Shown: one piece after another, positions 1 through 8,542 of the stretch | How positions within the stretch are numbered: position 1 is the first letter of the stretch | Layout: each line of letters opens with the position of its first letter | Notes under the pieces: generated by a model | What the model saw: only the letters and a program-made list of their open reading frames with translations | What the model was told of the DNA's origin: nothing | Databases searched by the model: none | Source: Methylophaga nitratireducenticrescens | GTDB taxonomy: Bacteria; Pseudomonadota; Gammaproteobacteria; Nitrosococcales; Methylophagaceae | Assembly (NCBI RefSeq): GCF_000260985.4 | Contig: NC_017857.3 | Span: 1,240,001-1,304,000 of the forward strand | Length of the DNA stretch: 64,000 nt | Direction of reading: 5' to 3' | Position numbers and translations under genes: made by a program

Positions 1-657
1 CCATAGCGACTCTTGTTCGGGCACATCTTCCAAATATTTGAGAATGCCACCTTCCAGATGATAAACCTCCTCAAACCCCTGTTCCTTCAGATAAGCGGTG
101 GATTTTTCACAGCGAATTCCGCCAGTACAGTACATCGCAACTTTTTTATGTTTTTGTGGATCCAGATGCTGTTTAACATAGTCAGGAAATTCACGAAAAC
201 TCTCTGTGTGAGGGTTAACCGCGTTTTTGAAGGTGCCTACTTCAACCTCGTAATCATTTCGGGTATCGACCAGTAAGACTTCAGGATCACTTATCAATTT
301 GTTCCAGTCTTTGGGCTTGATATAGGTGCCGACTGACTGTTTCGGATCGATGCCTTCGACACCCATAGTGACGATTTCACGTTTTAATTTCACCCGGCTT
401 CGCAGAAAGGGCGGATTATCGGTATACGACTCTTTGAAACTTAAATCCTTTAATCTGGCATCGGCGCGTAAATAATCCAGCAATGCATCAATAGATTGTC
501 GCGAGCCGGCGACGGTACCATTTATCCCTTCCTGGGCCAGCAATAAGGTGCCACGCACTTCATGATCCAGCATGAATTTGAGTAGCGATGGTTTAATCGC
601 AGCATAATCATCTAAAGTGACAAATTCATATAATGCGCAGACCACAGTTTGAGCCAT
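1..657 (-). CDS. trhO: tRNA uridine(34) hydroxylase TrhO (rhodanese family), C-terminus cut by window edge
   Basis: The reading frame starts at an ATG (complement 655-657) and stays open to the first base of the window, so 219 codons are visible and the C-terminus is missing. TrhO (YceA) makes 5-hydroxyuridine at position 34 of tRNAs, in the cytoplasm. The N-terminal part ([13 protein letters not shown], then [14 protein letters not shown]) is the acylphosphatase-like domain typical of the family. The rhodanese domain follows, with [14 protein letters not shown] and the active-site loop [11 protein letters not shown] whose first Cys is the catalytic one. The gene appears to be monocistronic here. 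Family assignment is firm; only the missing tail is unknown. Confidence 0.93.
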   Translation of the reverse strand, partial: MAQTVVCALYEFVTLDDYAAIKPSLLKFMLDHEVRGTLLLAQEGINGTVAGSRQSIDALLDYLRADARLKDLSFKESYTDNPPFLRSRVKLKREIVTMGVEGIDPKQSVGTYIKPKDWNKLISDPEVLLVDTRNDYEVEVGTFKNAVNPHTESFREFPDYVKQHLDPQKHKKVAMYCTGGIRCEKSTAYLKEQGFEEVYHLEGGILKYLEDVPEQESLW

Positions 658-785
658 AGAAATATTCCGTAAAGATTTTAAAGCCCTATATTTTACAGGG
701 ATATTGTCAGGTCGTGTATGCTTACTTGATAGCAAGCCTTCACAAGCAATGACTGATTTTACCAATCAACACAGTGAGGTGTGAA

Positions 786-1199
786 ATGGATGAATTGCAA
801 CAACTCAAACAAGAAAGTGAACAGTGGCGGGCTGATCATCTTCGCTGGTTGGCCGATGCAGATTCCTGGACGCATCATACTCAGAGATTAATAGCCGTTC
901 TGCACAAACTGGAAAGAAGTTTACCCGAACACACTGCCAAGCTGGATCAACATGTTGAATTAATTATGCAGCATGAAGAAACCATTAACCGCTACGAATG
1001 CGGGCTTGACCCTAATTGTATGACCAGCTGTGACAGTTATATCAATCTTGAGAAGCAAAGGGCGTTTCATGATAGATTGCGAAAACTGCATCTTAAAATG
1101 CAACTGCATCATCAACAATTCAGTGAGCAATATAAAAATCAGATGACTATTTTTTATCAACAAGCGCAGCAGCTGATGCAGGAAATTACCGAGCTTTAA
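786..1199 (+). CDS. small hypothetical protein, predicted all-helical coiled coil
   Basis: This 137-residue protein is not one I recognise. The ATG at 786 is preferred over the in-frame GTG at 774 because GAGG (776-779) sits six bases before it. The sequence is rich in Gln, His, Leu and Glu with heptad-like spacing (DELQQLKQESEQWRADH at the start, LHLKMQLHHQQFSEQYKN near the end), so a helical, coiled-coil cytoplasmic protein is likely. Two cysteines lie close together in a short central stretch (CGLDPNCMTSC gives three). There is no signal peptide or membrane segment. It ends one base before the convergent YcbK-type gene. Its size and helical content recall PriC, but I see no specific match and give no function. 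Confidence 0.7.
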   Translation: MDELQQLKQESEQWRADHLRWLADADSWTHHTQRLIAVLHKLERSLPEHTAKLDQHVELIMQHEETINRYECGLDPNCMTSCDSYINLEKQRAFHDRLRKLHLKMQLHHQQFSEQYKNQMTIFYQQAQQLMQEITEL

Positions 1200-1200
1200 T

Positions 1201-1779
1201 TTACCACCGGCGGACTCGCCCGGTATCAATGTGAATAAAGTCAGATTTTGGATAAAAACCGACGCCACCACCTTGCAGATTTATCGCCATATCACGCAAT
1301 TCTTCGAGGTTGGTGCCTGGCAACCGTAAATCTACCGCCATGCCAAGTGTGTGGAGACTTTTCTGAGCGACGCCAGTGCTGCTCTTGCGTAGCATTTCAT
1401 TGCTGGCAGGGGAGCGATAACCGGAAATAATATGAAACGCTTGTTTACTTTGTGCTTTCTGCTGTAACAGAAACATTAAATTCAACAATTGCCGATCCAT
1501 ATCTGTGTGTTCACCGCTACGATGATCACGTAACAGGTAATCAATTTCTGCCAGTGCATTCGGCTGATATTCGCCTTGCGCCCAATAAGTCGCTTTGAGC
1601 TTTTCTTCAGTATGCAGGTTATACAGCGACAGCTGACGAGGTGCTTCTTTAGGCAAGTTCGCCAATGCTGCGGGCATCATTAACATGGCACCGCTGGCAG
1701 CCAGATAACGTAATATTTGGCGTCTGTTAAAGGTTTTTTGCATCACTGTGGCAGTTAAACGGTTATCAGAATCAGTCAT
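1201..1779 (-). CDS. YcbK/MepK-type DUF882 peptidase with Tat signal
   Basis: A 192-residue exported protein closely resembling E. coli YcbK (MepK), a murein endopeptidase of the Peptidase_M15-like DUF882 family that cleaves cross-links in the periplasm. A twin-arginine signal is visible near residues 19-41 (NRRQILRYLAASGAMLMMP followed by ALA). The mature part begins with LSLYNLHTEEKLKATYW, and the metal-binding/catalytic segments HIISGYRSPASN, SLHTLGMAVDLRLPG and FIHIDTGRVRRW carry the conserved His and Asp residues. A shorter start at the Met of residue 13 is possible and would suit a Tat signal better. Seventy bases separate it from the upstream ABC transporter, so it may be co-transcribed. 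Confidence 0.9.
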   Translation of the reverse strand: MTDSDNRLTATVMQKTFNRRQILRYLAASGAMLMMPAALANLPKEAPRQLSLYNLHTEEKLKATYWAQGEYQPNALAEIDYLLRDHRSGEHTDMDRQLLNLMFLLQQKAQSKQAFHIISGYRSPASNEMLRKSSTGVAQKSLHTLGMAVDLRLPGTNLEELRDMAINLQGGGVGFYPKSDFIHIDTGRVRRW

Positions 1780-1849
1780 ATAAATACCCGCCAGAGAAAT
1801 GTTGCAGCAAAAATCGCGAATGACAGCAGCAGTTAACGATTTCGCTATA

Positions 1850-2812
1850 TTAATGCTGCGATTTATATCGCATCAAAAGCCACAGGAAAAACGGTCCGCC
1901 CAATAACGTGGTAATAACACCCACAGGTAATTCTGCAGGGGCAATGACTAGTCTGGCAAGCGTATCGCAAATCACCAGAAAGCTACCTCCAAAAAGCAAT
2001 GTGGCCGGTATCAAATAACGATGATCTTCACCGATTATCAATCTACAGATATGTGGCACCATCATGCCGACAAAGCCAATTGGACCGCATAAAGCAACGA
2101 TAGCACCCACGCACAACGAAGTAACAAAAAATAATGCGTAGCGTACGTATTTCACCGAAACGCCTCGACTTGTGGCTATTTCATCACCGGCCATTAACAG
2201 GTTCAGTTCGCGGCTGAGATAAATAATCACTACTGCCGTCAGCATAACAAAAGGTAACAGTTGCTTTAATTCCTGGTAACCGACGACGGTTAAACTGCCC
2301 ATCAACCAGCGGATGATTTGAAATGAATCGGCAACATTACTGAGATACTGAATAAACAGAATCAGACTGGAAAAAAAGAAACTAATAGCCACACCGGTTA
2401 ACAATAAGGTTTCGCCGGAAAAGCCAAACCGAAATCGACTGATACTGTAAACAAAGCTGATGGCGATTAACGCACCGGCAAACGCGCTGAGGCTGGTGGC
2501 ACTTAACCCTAAAATCGTAAAACTAATACCCGTATAGACACTGATCGCTGCCCCTAGTGAGGCTCCGCTGGCGACGCCGAGGGTAAATGGTGTGGCCAGC
2601 GGATTGCGAAACATTGCCTGAAATACCATGCCGCACAATGCCAGACCACAGCCCGCAGTAAATGCAAATAACACTCTTGGGATCCGCAACTCATAGATAA
2701 TCATTTGCTGGATTTCTGCCGAACCAGCCGCTGAAAAATCCAGCCACGGACTGATAATGACCACCAGAATGGTAAACAGGCTTAATGCGATGAGTTTAAG
2801 TTTTATGCTCAT
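1850..2812 (-). CDS. FecCD/BtuC-type ABC transporter permease (probably cobalamin)
   Basis: A 320-residue inner-membrane protein of the FecCD family, which forms the dimeric channel for import of B12 or iron chelates. Many hydrophobic segments are visible, consistent with about ten helices. Typical family motifs are PRVLFAFTAGCGLALCGMVFQ, close to residues 45-65, FVGMMVPHICRLIIG near residue 245 and the C-terminal ELPVGVITTLLGGPFFLWLL. It overlaps the ATPase gene by four bases (ATGA), so the two are translationally coupled. The substrate is inferred from the BtuF-like binding protein two genes upstream; iron-siderophore or heme transport is the main alternative. Confidence 0.88.
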   Translation of the reverse strand: MSIKLKLIALSLFTILVVIISPWLDFSAAGSAEIQQMIIYELRIPRVLFAFTAGCGLALCGMVFQAMFRNPLATPFTLGVASGASLGAAISVYTGISFTILGLSATSLSAFAGALIAISFVYSISRFRFGFSGETLLLTGVAISFFFSSLILFIQYLSNVADSFQIIRWLMGSLTVVGYQELKQLLPFVMLTAVVIIYLSRELNLLMAGDEIATSRGVSVKYVRYALFFVTSLCVGAIVALCGPIGFVGMMVPHICRLIIGEDHRYLIPATLLFGGSFLVICDTLARLVIAPAELPVGVITTLLGGPFFLWLLMRYKSQH

Positions 2813-3582
2813 GATTCATCTGCCACAGCAATCAGCCGGTCATGATGTGGATGTTTGGCAAACACAAACGCTTGCTGATAAAGCTGCTGTAACCGTTCGG
2901 CATCTAAAAACTGTTCAGCAGGGCCATGCCACAGGCATTTACCATCCAGTAACGCCAATACATGTTTACTGTGCTGCGCAGCATGATTGATATCGTGGGT
3001 CACTTCGATAATGGTTTTGTGCAGTTGTTGATTCAGTTTGCGGATTAATTGATGTACGGCAACCTGGTGATGGGGATCCAGAAAGGCCGTGGGTTCATCC
3101 AACATTAAAACCGGCGTATCCTGCGCCAGAGCGGCGGCAATCATTACCCGTTGGCACTCTCCACCACTGAGAGTCGACATTTTACGAAAGCGAAAGGGTT
3201 GGCTGTCAGTAATCGTGAGCGCATTTTCTACTGCGTCCTGATCCTGCGATTGCCACTCAGAAAAGATATGGTGGTAACTGTATCTTGCCATCCGTACAAA
3301 TTCTTCAACATTGAAACTCAGGTGACTGCCTCCAGTCTGCGGCACATAACTGATGAGTTGGGCAAGTTTTTTCTGGCTGTAATGTGAGAGCATTTGTCCA
3401 TCAATAGATATTTTCCCCCCCGACACAGGCTGAAGCGCAAATAAGGTTTTTAAAAAAGTGCTTTTGCCAGAGCCGTTTGGTCCCACAATACACAGGTAAT
3501 CGCCACGGGCAATATCGCAATTGATGTCTTCAATCAGTGTTTTATCGCCGACCTTTACCAAAATATTGCTGCAGCTAATCAT
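2809..3582 (-). CDS. FepC/BtuD-type ABC transporter ATPase (probably cobalamin)
   Basis: A 257-residue cytoplasmic ATPase powering the adjacent FecCD permease. The Walker A motif GPNGSGKST lies near residue 34, the ABC signature LSGGECQRV near residue 139, and the Walker B VLMLDEPTAFLDP just after it, followed by the switch histidine in VTHDINHAAQ. Length fits the iron/B12-type subfamily. It overlaps the binding-protein gene by eight bases and the permease by four, so the three genes are one operon read leftwards. Nothing is missing from the catalytic set. Confidence 0.92.
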   Translation of the reverse strand: MISCSNILVKVGDKTLIEDINCDIARGDYLCIVGPNGSGKSTFLKTLFALQPVSGGKISIDGQMLSHYSQKKLAQLISYVPQTGGSHLSFNVEEFVRMARYSYHHIFSEWQSQDQDAVENALTITDSQPFRFRKMSTLSGGECQRVMIAAALAQDTPVLMLDEPTAFLDPHHQVAVHQLIRKLNQQLHKTIIEVTHDINHAAQHSKHVLALLDGKCLWHGPAEQFLDAERLQQLYQQAFVFAKHPHHDRLIAVADES

Positions 3583-4492
3583 CTAGAGATACATCCCAAT
3601 CCAGTTGTGGATGAAATATCCGCGCCAGATCCTCTGCCAGTTGAATGATTCGGGGGCCGGGGATCACTGCATAATCGGCTTGAATAATATATAACTGGTT
3701 ATTGCTGATGGCATCAATTTTATCCAGTCTCTGCCATTGCTGCCGTAGCTTGGTGAGGTCAGGTGAATACACTTCTTCGCTGGGAAAAATATCAACAATG
3801 ATTTGAGGGTTAAGCCGTAACAGGCCCTCTGTGGAAACTGCAGGCACTTTTATGTTTGGTCCCTGATAGACATTGGTCGCACCAACAAATGACAATAAAT
3901 CATTATAAAAATCCTGTTGTCCGGCGAGATATACCTTATCCAGAAAATGCGTATGTGAACTATGGGCTATCGCAATCAAAACAGTCGGTTCGGGCTGATT
4001 GTGGATTTTCTGTTGGATTGATTCAAGCTGATTATCAAACTCGCTGACCAGGTTTCTGGCCAATGACACATTATTAACTGCTACGCCTATATCAATGATG
4101 CTGTTTCGAATGCCGGCCAGACTGGAGTTATCAATACTTAGCGTTTTAATCCCCAATTGCTGCAGTTGCGTATTTAAGCTTTGTTGGCGTTCCAGCAGGA
4201 TAACCATATCGGCTTTCAAGCGAACAATCTGCTCCAGATTTGGATCCAGATAACCGCCAACTTTGGGAAGATTTTTCACTTGGTTGGGGTATCGACAATA
4301 GTCCGTTACCGCAACCACTTTATCACCCGCATCCAGTGCAAACAGTGTTTCGGTAATGCTAGGAGCCAGACTGATGACCCGCTGCGGAGAGGATATTTCC
4401 GACGCATTATTTTCGGATTGCAGTTTTTCAGGTTGCAGCCAGACGAAAATAAAAATGGCGATAAACAGCAGAATCGGCCAAAAACGCGCCAT
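3575..4492 (-). CDS. BtuF-like periplasmic substrate-binding protein (probably cobalamin)
   Basis: A 305-residue protein whose N-terminal hydrophobic segment (WPILLFIAIFIFVWL) acts as a signal peptide or anchor. The mature region has the helical-backbone binding-protein signature RVISLAPSITETLFALDAGD, followed by DYCRYPNQVKNLPKVGG, LEQIVRLKADMVILL and LLRLNPQIIVDIFPSEE. This pattern is close to BtuF, the vitamin B12 binding protein, though siderophore binders share the fold. It is the first gene of the operon. Only 66 bases separate it from the divergent HPRT gene, which leaves no room for a cobalamin riboswitch. B12 specificity is an inference from sequence flavour. Confidence 0.82.
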   Translation of the reverse strand: MARFWPILLFIAIFIFVWLQPEKLQSENNASEISSPQRVISLAPSITETLFALDAGDKVVAVTDYCRYPNQVKNLPKVGGYLDPNLEQIVRLKADMVILLERQQSLNTQLQQLGIKTLSIDNSSLAGIRNSIIDIGVAVNNVSLARNLVSEFDNQLESIQQKIHNQPEPTVLIAIAHSSHTHFLDKVYLAGQQDFYNDLLSFVGATNVYQGPNIKVPAVSTEGLLRLNPQIIVDIFPSEEVYSPDLTKLRQQWQRLDKIDAISNNQLYIIQADYAVIPGPRIIQLAEDLARIFHPQLDWDVSLDD

Positions 4493-4558
4493 TTTGGCTT
4501 TCCCGTAATCAAAGCAGCCTATTATACTGCCTGATATTGATACAGATAGGTGAAGTAG

Positions 4559-5095
4559 ATGAATCAGGTAATGCCCGAAGCAGAGTGTTTATTTAGTTTG
4601 CAGGCCATTGATAAAAGTCTCGATCGATTGGCTATGCAGCTGGACAGGGATTATCTCGACAAAAATCCTGTGCTGCTCTGCGTGATGAACGGTGCGGTGA
4701 TGACCATGGGCCATTTATTACCAAAACTGCAGTTTTCGCTGGAAACAGACTATATTCATGCGACACGTTATGGTGATAAAACAGTGGGCGGCGAACTGAA
4801 TTGGCTGGCCAAGCCGAATATTGATCTTAATGGCAGACATGTGCTGTTAGTGGATGATATATATGATGAAGGCATTACATTGGCAGCGTTGCGTAACTTT
4901 TGTCAGCAGGCTGGTGCGACTTCTGTAAAAGCAGTGGTATTGGCAGATAAACAGCACAGTAATAAATATGGCGTTCAACCGGAATATATTGGCTTACAAA
5001 TTCCGGATCGTTATGTTTTCGGTTTTGGTATGGATTACAAAGGCCATTTACGTAATGCGCCTGGCATCTTTGCCGTCAAGGAGAATGCATCATGA
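4559..5095 (+). CDS. hypoxanthine-guanine phosphoribosyltransferase
   Basis: A 178-residue type I phosphoribosyltransferase that converts hypoxanthine or guanine plus PRPP to IMP or GMP. The PRPP-binding motif HVLLVDDIYDEGITLAAL begins near residue 93, and the earlier CVMNGAVMTMGHLL and later VLADKQH and PDRYVFGFGMDY segments fit the HPRT family. An AGGTGAAGTAG sequence just before the ATG supplies a ribosome site. It overlaps the following thioinosine phosphorylase gene by four bases (ATGA). The pairing makes sense: the phosphorylase releases hypoxanthine and this enzyme salvages it. I leave the symbol blank because hpt and hprT names are used unevenly for this family. Confidence 0.92.
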   Translation: MNQVMPEAECLFSLQAIDKSLDRLAMQLDRDYLDKNPVLLCVMNGAVMTMGHLLPKLQFSLETDYIHATRYGDKTVGGELNWLAKPNIDLNGRHVLLVDDIYDEGITLAALRNFCQQAGATSVKAVVLADKQHSNKYGVQPEYIGLQIPDRYVFGFGMDYKGHLRNAPGIFAVKENAS

Positions 5096-5826
5096 TTGGA
5101 TTAATTGGAGGCAGTGGGTTAAGCCAGCTTGAGGGCTTGATTCTGGAACAGAAAATGCAGCGAGAAACGCCTTTTGGCGAGCCCTCTGCGCCATTAATGA
5201 TTGGTCGTTATGCCGATAAAACGGTGGCTTTTCTGCCTAGACATGGCGAACATCATACAATTCCGCCACATCTTATTAATTATCGGGCGAATATCTGGGC
5301 GTTTCACCAGTTAGGAGTAGAACAAATACTCGCTGTTGCTTCGGTGGGTGGTATTACGGAGCCCTATATGCCGGGAACAATTGCATTACCTGACCAGTTG
5401 ATTGATTACAGTTGGGGAAGGGAATCCAGTTTTGCCAGTGAGGATTTTTCAGCCGATAAGCATATTGATTTCACCTACCCATTTGATGAAACACTGCGTC
5501 AGCAAATACAGCTTGCTGCCAATAGTGAAGAAATGACAGTTATCGATGGCGGAACCTATGCGGTAACTCAGGGACCGAGACTGGAAACGGCTGCAGAGAT
5601 CCAGAAATTAAAAAATGATGGTGCTGACATGGTGGGCATGACGGCCATGCCTGAAGCGGCACTGGCACGGGAATTAAATATTGCCTACGCCAGTATTGCT
5701 GTCGTGGCTAATCAGGCGGCTGGTTTAAGTTCACACCCCCTGACTATAGAAGCCATATTGGACACCATGGATGACTCGATGGGGCAGGTAAGACGATTAT
5801 TGAAAGGGGTTATTCCGCTGTTGTAG
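5092..5826 (+). CDS. S-methyl-5'-thioinosine phosphorylase (MTIP)
   Basis: A 244-residue member of the PNP/MTAP phosphorylase family. The N-terminal phosphate loop GLIGGSGL, the PRHGEHHTIPPH loop near residue 49, and the GGTYAVTQGPRLETAAEI and DMVGMTAMPEAALARE segments are family hallmarks. Its residues and its pairing with HPRT match the Pseudomonas PA3004-type enzyme, which splits methylthioinosine (deaminated methylthioadenosine) into hypoxanthine and methylthioribose-1-phosphate. The function closes polyamine and SAM by-product recycling with the upstream HPRT. The 3' end overlaps the convergent csiV gene by 17 bases. A plain MTA phosphorylase is the alternative, less favoured by context. 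Confidence 0.85.
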   Translation: MIGLIGGSGLSQLEGLILEQKMQRETPFGEPSAPLMIGRYADKTVAFLPRHGEHHTIPPHLINYRANIWAFHQLGVEQILAVASVGGITEPYMPGTIALPDQLIDYSWGRESSFASEDFSADKHIDFTYPFDETLRQQIQLAANSEEMTVIDGGTYAVTQGPRLETAAEIQKLKNDGADMVGMTAMPEAALARELNIAYASIAVVANQAAGLSSHPLTIEAILDTMDDSMGQVRRLLKGVIPLL

Positions 5827-6445
5827 CTTCACCTTCAGATGGCAGTGAATAGGTTTCTGGTTCGGTCATATTACTCAGCACATGATCCGGTGTTGATACC
5901 GGTATCAGTTGCAGAATAGCGCCAAATCGAGGGTGATCGAAATAATGCACCTGCTTACTACGAATACGGCGCAATTCCACTAAACGTGGTTGATGCAAAG
6001 TATGATATGAATTGCTTTCCACTGAGCGCACACCATCCTGCAACCATAGATCCAGACTCGCGTGTAAATAGGTAGCAATATGAAAACGTACTTGTCCTTG
6101 AACCCTATCAGAGTCTATCGCCACCGCTTGTGCCCGACTGCGACTGCCAACGGCTTGTTGCCAGGTTTGATGGCTTATTACCCGATAACCTGCTGAATTA
6201 CGCAGCCGTTGTGAAATATCTGTCAGATTTTTGTTACCTGCTGGTTGAATAATTTTGTTGGCCATACCCACTTTCAAAGGAGCAGGATCCTGCAAGGTAA
6301 ATACCGGCGACTGTTCGTTATCAGATGGATTGAGTACTTCAAAAACGATCAGTTCAACGTGATACCACTGTTGAGCCTGTGCTGCGACCCCAAAACTCAT
6401 TAAAGCGACAAAAAACAGGCTACGAATTAGGCTCAAAGATTTCAT
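5810..6445 (-). CDS. csiV: CsiV-like peptidoglycan-binding periplasmic protein
   Basis: A 211-residue exported protein beginning at the internal ATG (complement 6443-6445), chosen because it opens directly into a clean signal peptide (MKSLSLIRSLFFVALMSFG, cleaved after AQA). The mature start QQWYHVELIVFEVL is the characteristic CsiV/DUF2803 opening. In Vibrio cholerae CsiV binds peptidoglycan and helps LpoA activate PBP1A; the same role is inferred here. The longer frame upstream (to 6505) has no signal-like sequence. The Shine-Dalgarno is weak. It converges on the MTIP gene with a short overlap. Confidence 0.82.
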   Translation of the reverse strand: MKSLSLIRSLFFVALMSFGVAAQAQQWYHVELIVFEVLNPSDNEQSPVFTLQDPAPLKVGMANKIIQPAGNKNLTDISQRLRNSAGYRVISHQTWQQAVGSRSRAQAVAIDSDRVQGQVRFHIATYLHASLDLWLQDGVRSVESNSYHTLHQPRLVELRRIRSKQVHYFDHPRFGAILQLIPVSTPDHVLSNMTEPETYSLPSEGEATTAE

Positions 6446-6574
6446 ATAAAACGGTTCCGAATGATCATGTTGTCTATTGTCTAACGCTGACCCCAAAATG
6501 TCCAAGATCCACCCGCTTAATATACTTTGCTGGTATCATCCAGTGAAGATTAAAAGTCGCAATGGAGCAGAGTA

Positions 6575-7498
6575 ATGGAAGGTTTTTCGCTATTTGTTAT
6601 CGTGGTGCTGGTACTGGCCATTGTCCTTGTTTTAATGGGCGTCAAGTCGGTAGACCAGGGCTGGGAATATACGGTTGAACGATTTGGCCGCTATACCAAA
6701 ACCTTGCGACCAGGTTTGAATATCATTGTGCCGGTGATTGATAAGGTTGGCGCACGCATCAACATGATGGAGCAGGTATTGGATGTGCCCTCTCAAGGTA
6801 TTATCACCAAGGATAATGCGATGGTACGAGTTGATGGTGTGGTGTTTTATCAGGTGATCCATGCCGCAAAAGCAGCTTATGAAGTCAGTGGTCTGGATAA
6901 TGCCATTCTGAATTTAACCATGACCAATGTGCGGACAGTAATGGGGTCAATGGATCTGGATGAATTGCTATCCAAACGTGATGAAATCAATACACGCCTC
7001 CTAACAGTGGTCGATGATGCAACAACACCATGGGGCATTAAAGTTACCCGGATTGAAATTAAGGATATTGAACCACCAGCCGATCTGATTGAGGCCATGG
7101 GCCGTCAGATGAAAGCAGAGCGGATTAAACGCGCAAATATCCTGGAAGCTGAAGGCCATCGTCAATCTGAAATTTTGCGTGCAGAGGGTGAGAAGCAGGC
7201 TGCAGTTCTGGATGCGGAAGGCCGTCGTGAAGCGGCATTTCGGGATGCGGAAGCACGTGAGCGTCTGGCAGAAGCGGAAGCCAAAGCCACCACCATGGTT
7301 TCTGAAGCGATTGCCCAGGGCGATGTGCAGGCAGTAAATTATTTTGTTGCCCAAAAATATATTGAGGCGCTCAAAGATATGGCCAGTGCCGATAATCACA
7401 AAATCATCATGATGCCGCTGGAAGCTGGAAGTGTTATCGGCTCACTGGCAGGCATAACCGAACTGGCTAAAGAAGCCTTCGTGCGTAAAGAGAACTGA
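6575..7498 (+). CDS. SPFH/Band-7 membrane protein (QmcA-like)
   Basis: A 307-residue protein with one N-terminal membrane helix (FSLFVIVVLVLAIVLVLMG) and an SPFH domain: VDQGWEYTVERFGRYTKTLRPGLN, shown as a slightly longer continuous block, then DVPSQGIITKDNAMVRVDGVV. A long Ala/Glu/Arg-rich coiled coil follows (about residues 180-250), and a short C-terminal tail. This order is that of stomatin-like QmcA/slipin proteins, which form cage-like assemblies on the inner membrane and stabilise membrane proteins or proteases. The NfeD gene starts two bases after its stop, the usual operon partner. GGAGCAGAGTA just before the ATG serves as ribosome site. Confidence 0.92.
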   Translation: MEGFSLFVIVVLVLAIVLVLMGVKSVDQGWEYTVERFGRYTKTLRPGLNIIVPVIDKVGARINMMEQVLDVPSQGIITKDNAMVRVDGVVFYQVIHAAKAAYEVSGLDNAILNLTMTNVRTVMGSMDLDELLSKRDEINTRLLTVVDDATTPWGIKVTRIEIKDIEPPADLIEAMGRQMKAERIKRANILEAEGHRQSEILRAEGEKQAAVLDAEGRREAAFRDAEARERLAEAEAKATTMVSEAIAQGDVQAVNYFVAQKYIEALKDMASADNHKIIMMPLEAGSVIGSLAGITELAKEAFVRKEN

Positions 7499-7499
7499 T

Positions 7500-7940
7500 A
7501 TGCCTTTCATTATCGACTTCTGGCACTGGTGGGTATTAGCTATAGTGCTGATTACTCTGGAAATTATCCTGCCCAGTTTTTTTGCTTTGTGGCTGGGAAT
7601 CGCGGCATTTCTCACCGGTCTGGTGTTGTTACTGTTTCCTGAGATTGCCTGGCAGTTCCAATGGTTGATGTTTGCAGTATTGTCGGTGCTCAGTATTGTG
7701 TTGTGGCGCCGCTATTACATTAAAAATCCCATTGCCACCGATGAACCCCTATTAAACCGGCGCGGCGAACAGCATGTTGGCCGCATTATCACATTGACCA
7801 ACCCTATTGTGAATGGACAGGGGAAAGTCATTCTCGACGATTCAACCTGGAAAGTGCATGGGCCCGATTGTCCTACAGGGACTCGGGTCCAGGTCACAGC
7901 GGTGGATAACGTCATTCTCAAAGTTGAAATTATTGGTTAA
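7500..7940 (+). CDS. NfeD-family membrane protein, partner of the SPFH protein
   Basis: A 146-residue short NfeD protein. Two to three membrane helices occupy residues 8-70, then a soluble OB-fold domain (RRGEQHVGRIITLTNPIVNG to the end) that binds or anchors the SPFH partner. Short NfeD proteins are almost always encoded with a stomatin-like gene, as here, with a one-base gap. E. coli YbbJ is the nearest named relative. The following phosphatase gene begins three bases after the stop, so all three may be one transcript. Confidence 0.9.
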   Translation: MPFIIDFWHWWVLAIVLITLEIILPSFFALWLGIAAFLTGLVLLLFPEIAWQFQWLMFAVLSVLSIVLWRRYYIKNPIATDEPLLNRRGEQHVGRIITLTNPIVNGQGKVILDDSTWKVHGPDCPTGTRVQVTAVDNVILKVEIIG

Positions 7941-7942
7941 CA

Positions 7943-8542
7943 ATGGCTTTAGTGATCGATTTGATGCGTCATGGAGAACCCCAGGGCGGAATGCGCTATC
8001 GTGGGCAACTGGATGATCCTTTAAGTGAGTTAGGTTGGCAGCAGATGCGCTGTGCAACTGAAAATAATCAGCCCTGGCAAAAAATAGTCAGTTCCACTTT
8101 AATTCGTTGCGCGGACTTTGCCAAAGAACTTGCAGATAAACATGGCATTTCATTGCAATGTGATTCTGCATTTATAGAGATCGGCTTTGGTGACTGGGAG
8201 GGTAAAACTGCCAGCGAATTGGAGCAACAGAACAAAAAAGCGTTTTATGCCTTCTATGATGACCCGATAAAAAATACGCCAGCCAATGCCGAATCATTAT
8301 TAGCGTTTCAACGGCGTATTCAAAAAGCCTGGCAAACCTTAGTGCAATCCCATACTGATAATCATATTTTACTTGTCGCTCATGCCGGGGTTATTCGCGT
8401 TATTCTCGCTGAGGTGTTAGCAATGCCGCTTGAGGCAATGTTTCGCATTCAAGTGCCTTACGCCGCAATTAGTCGTGTCGTTATTCATAATCAAGGCCCA
8501 AGGCTTTACCCCCAGTTACAGTTTCATGCAGCAAGCTTATGA
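7943..8542 (+). CDS. histidine phosphatase family protein (CobC-like)
   Basis: A 199-residue phosphoglycerate-mutase-like phosphatase. The catalytic motif LMRHGEP is at residues 7-13, the acid-base region EIGFGDWEGKTASELE in the middle, and the second catalytic histidine in LLVAHAGVIRVIL near residue 147. The EIGFGDWEG pattern resembles alpha-ribazole phosphatase CobC of the B12 lower-ligand pathway, and this organism also carries a B12-type importer nearby, but substrate cannot be fixed from sequence. It sits three bases behind the NfeD gene and overlaps roxA by four bases. Confidence 0.88.
   Translation: MALVIDLMRHGEPQGGMRYRGQLDDPLSELGWQQMRCATENNQPWQKIVSSTLIRCADFAKELADKHGISLQCDSAFIEIGFGDWEGKTASELEQQNKKAFYAFYDDPIKNTPANAESLLAFQRRIQKAWQTLVQSHTDNHILLVAHAGVIRVILAEVLAMPLEAMFRIQVPYAAISRVVIHNQGPRLYPQLQFHAASL

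Noticed and set aside
786-1199. Primosomal protein PriC
   Set aside because: Size and helical content are similar but I see no specific conserved motif, so I left it as hypothetical.
4493-4558. Cobalamin riboswitch before the ABC operon
   Set aside because: The gap is only 66 bases and lacks the conserved B12-box.
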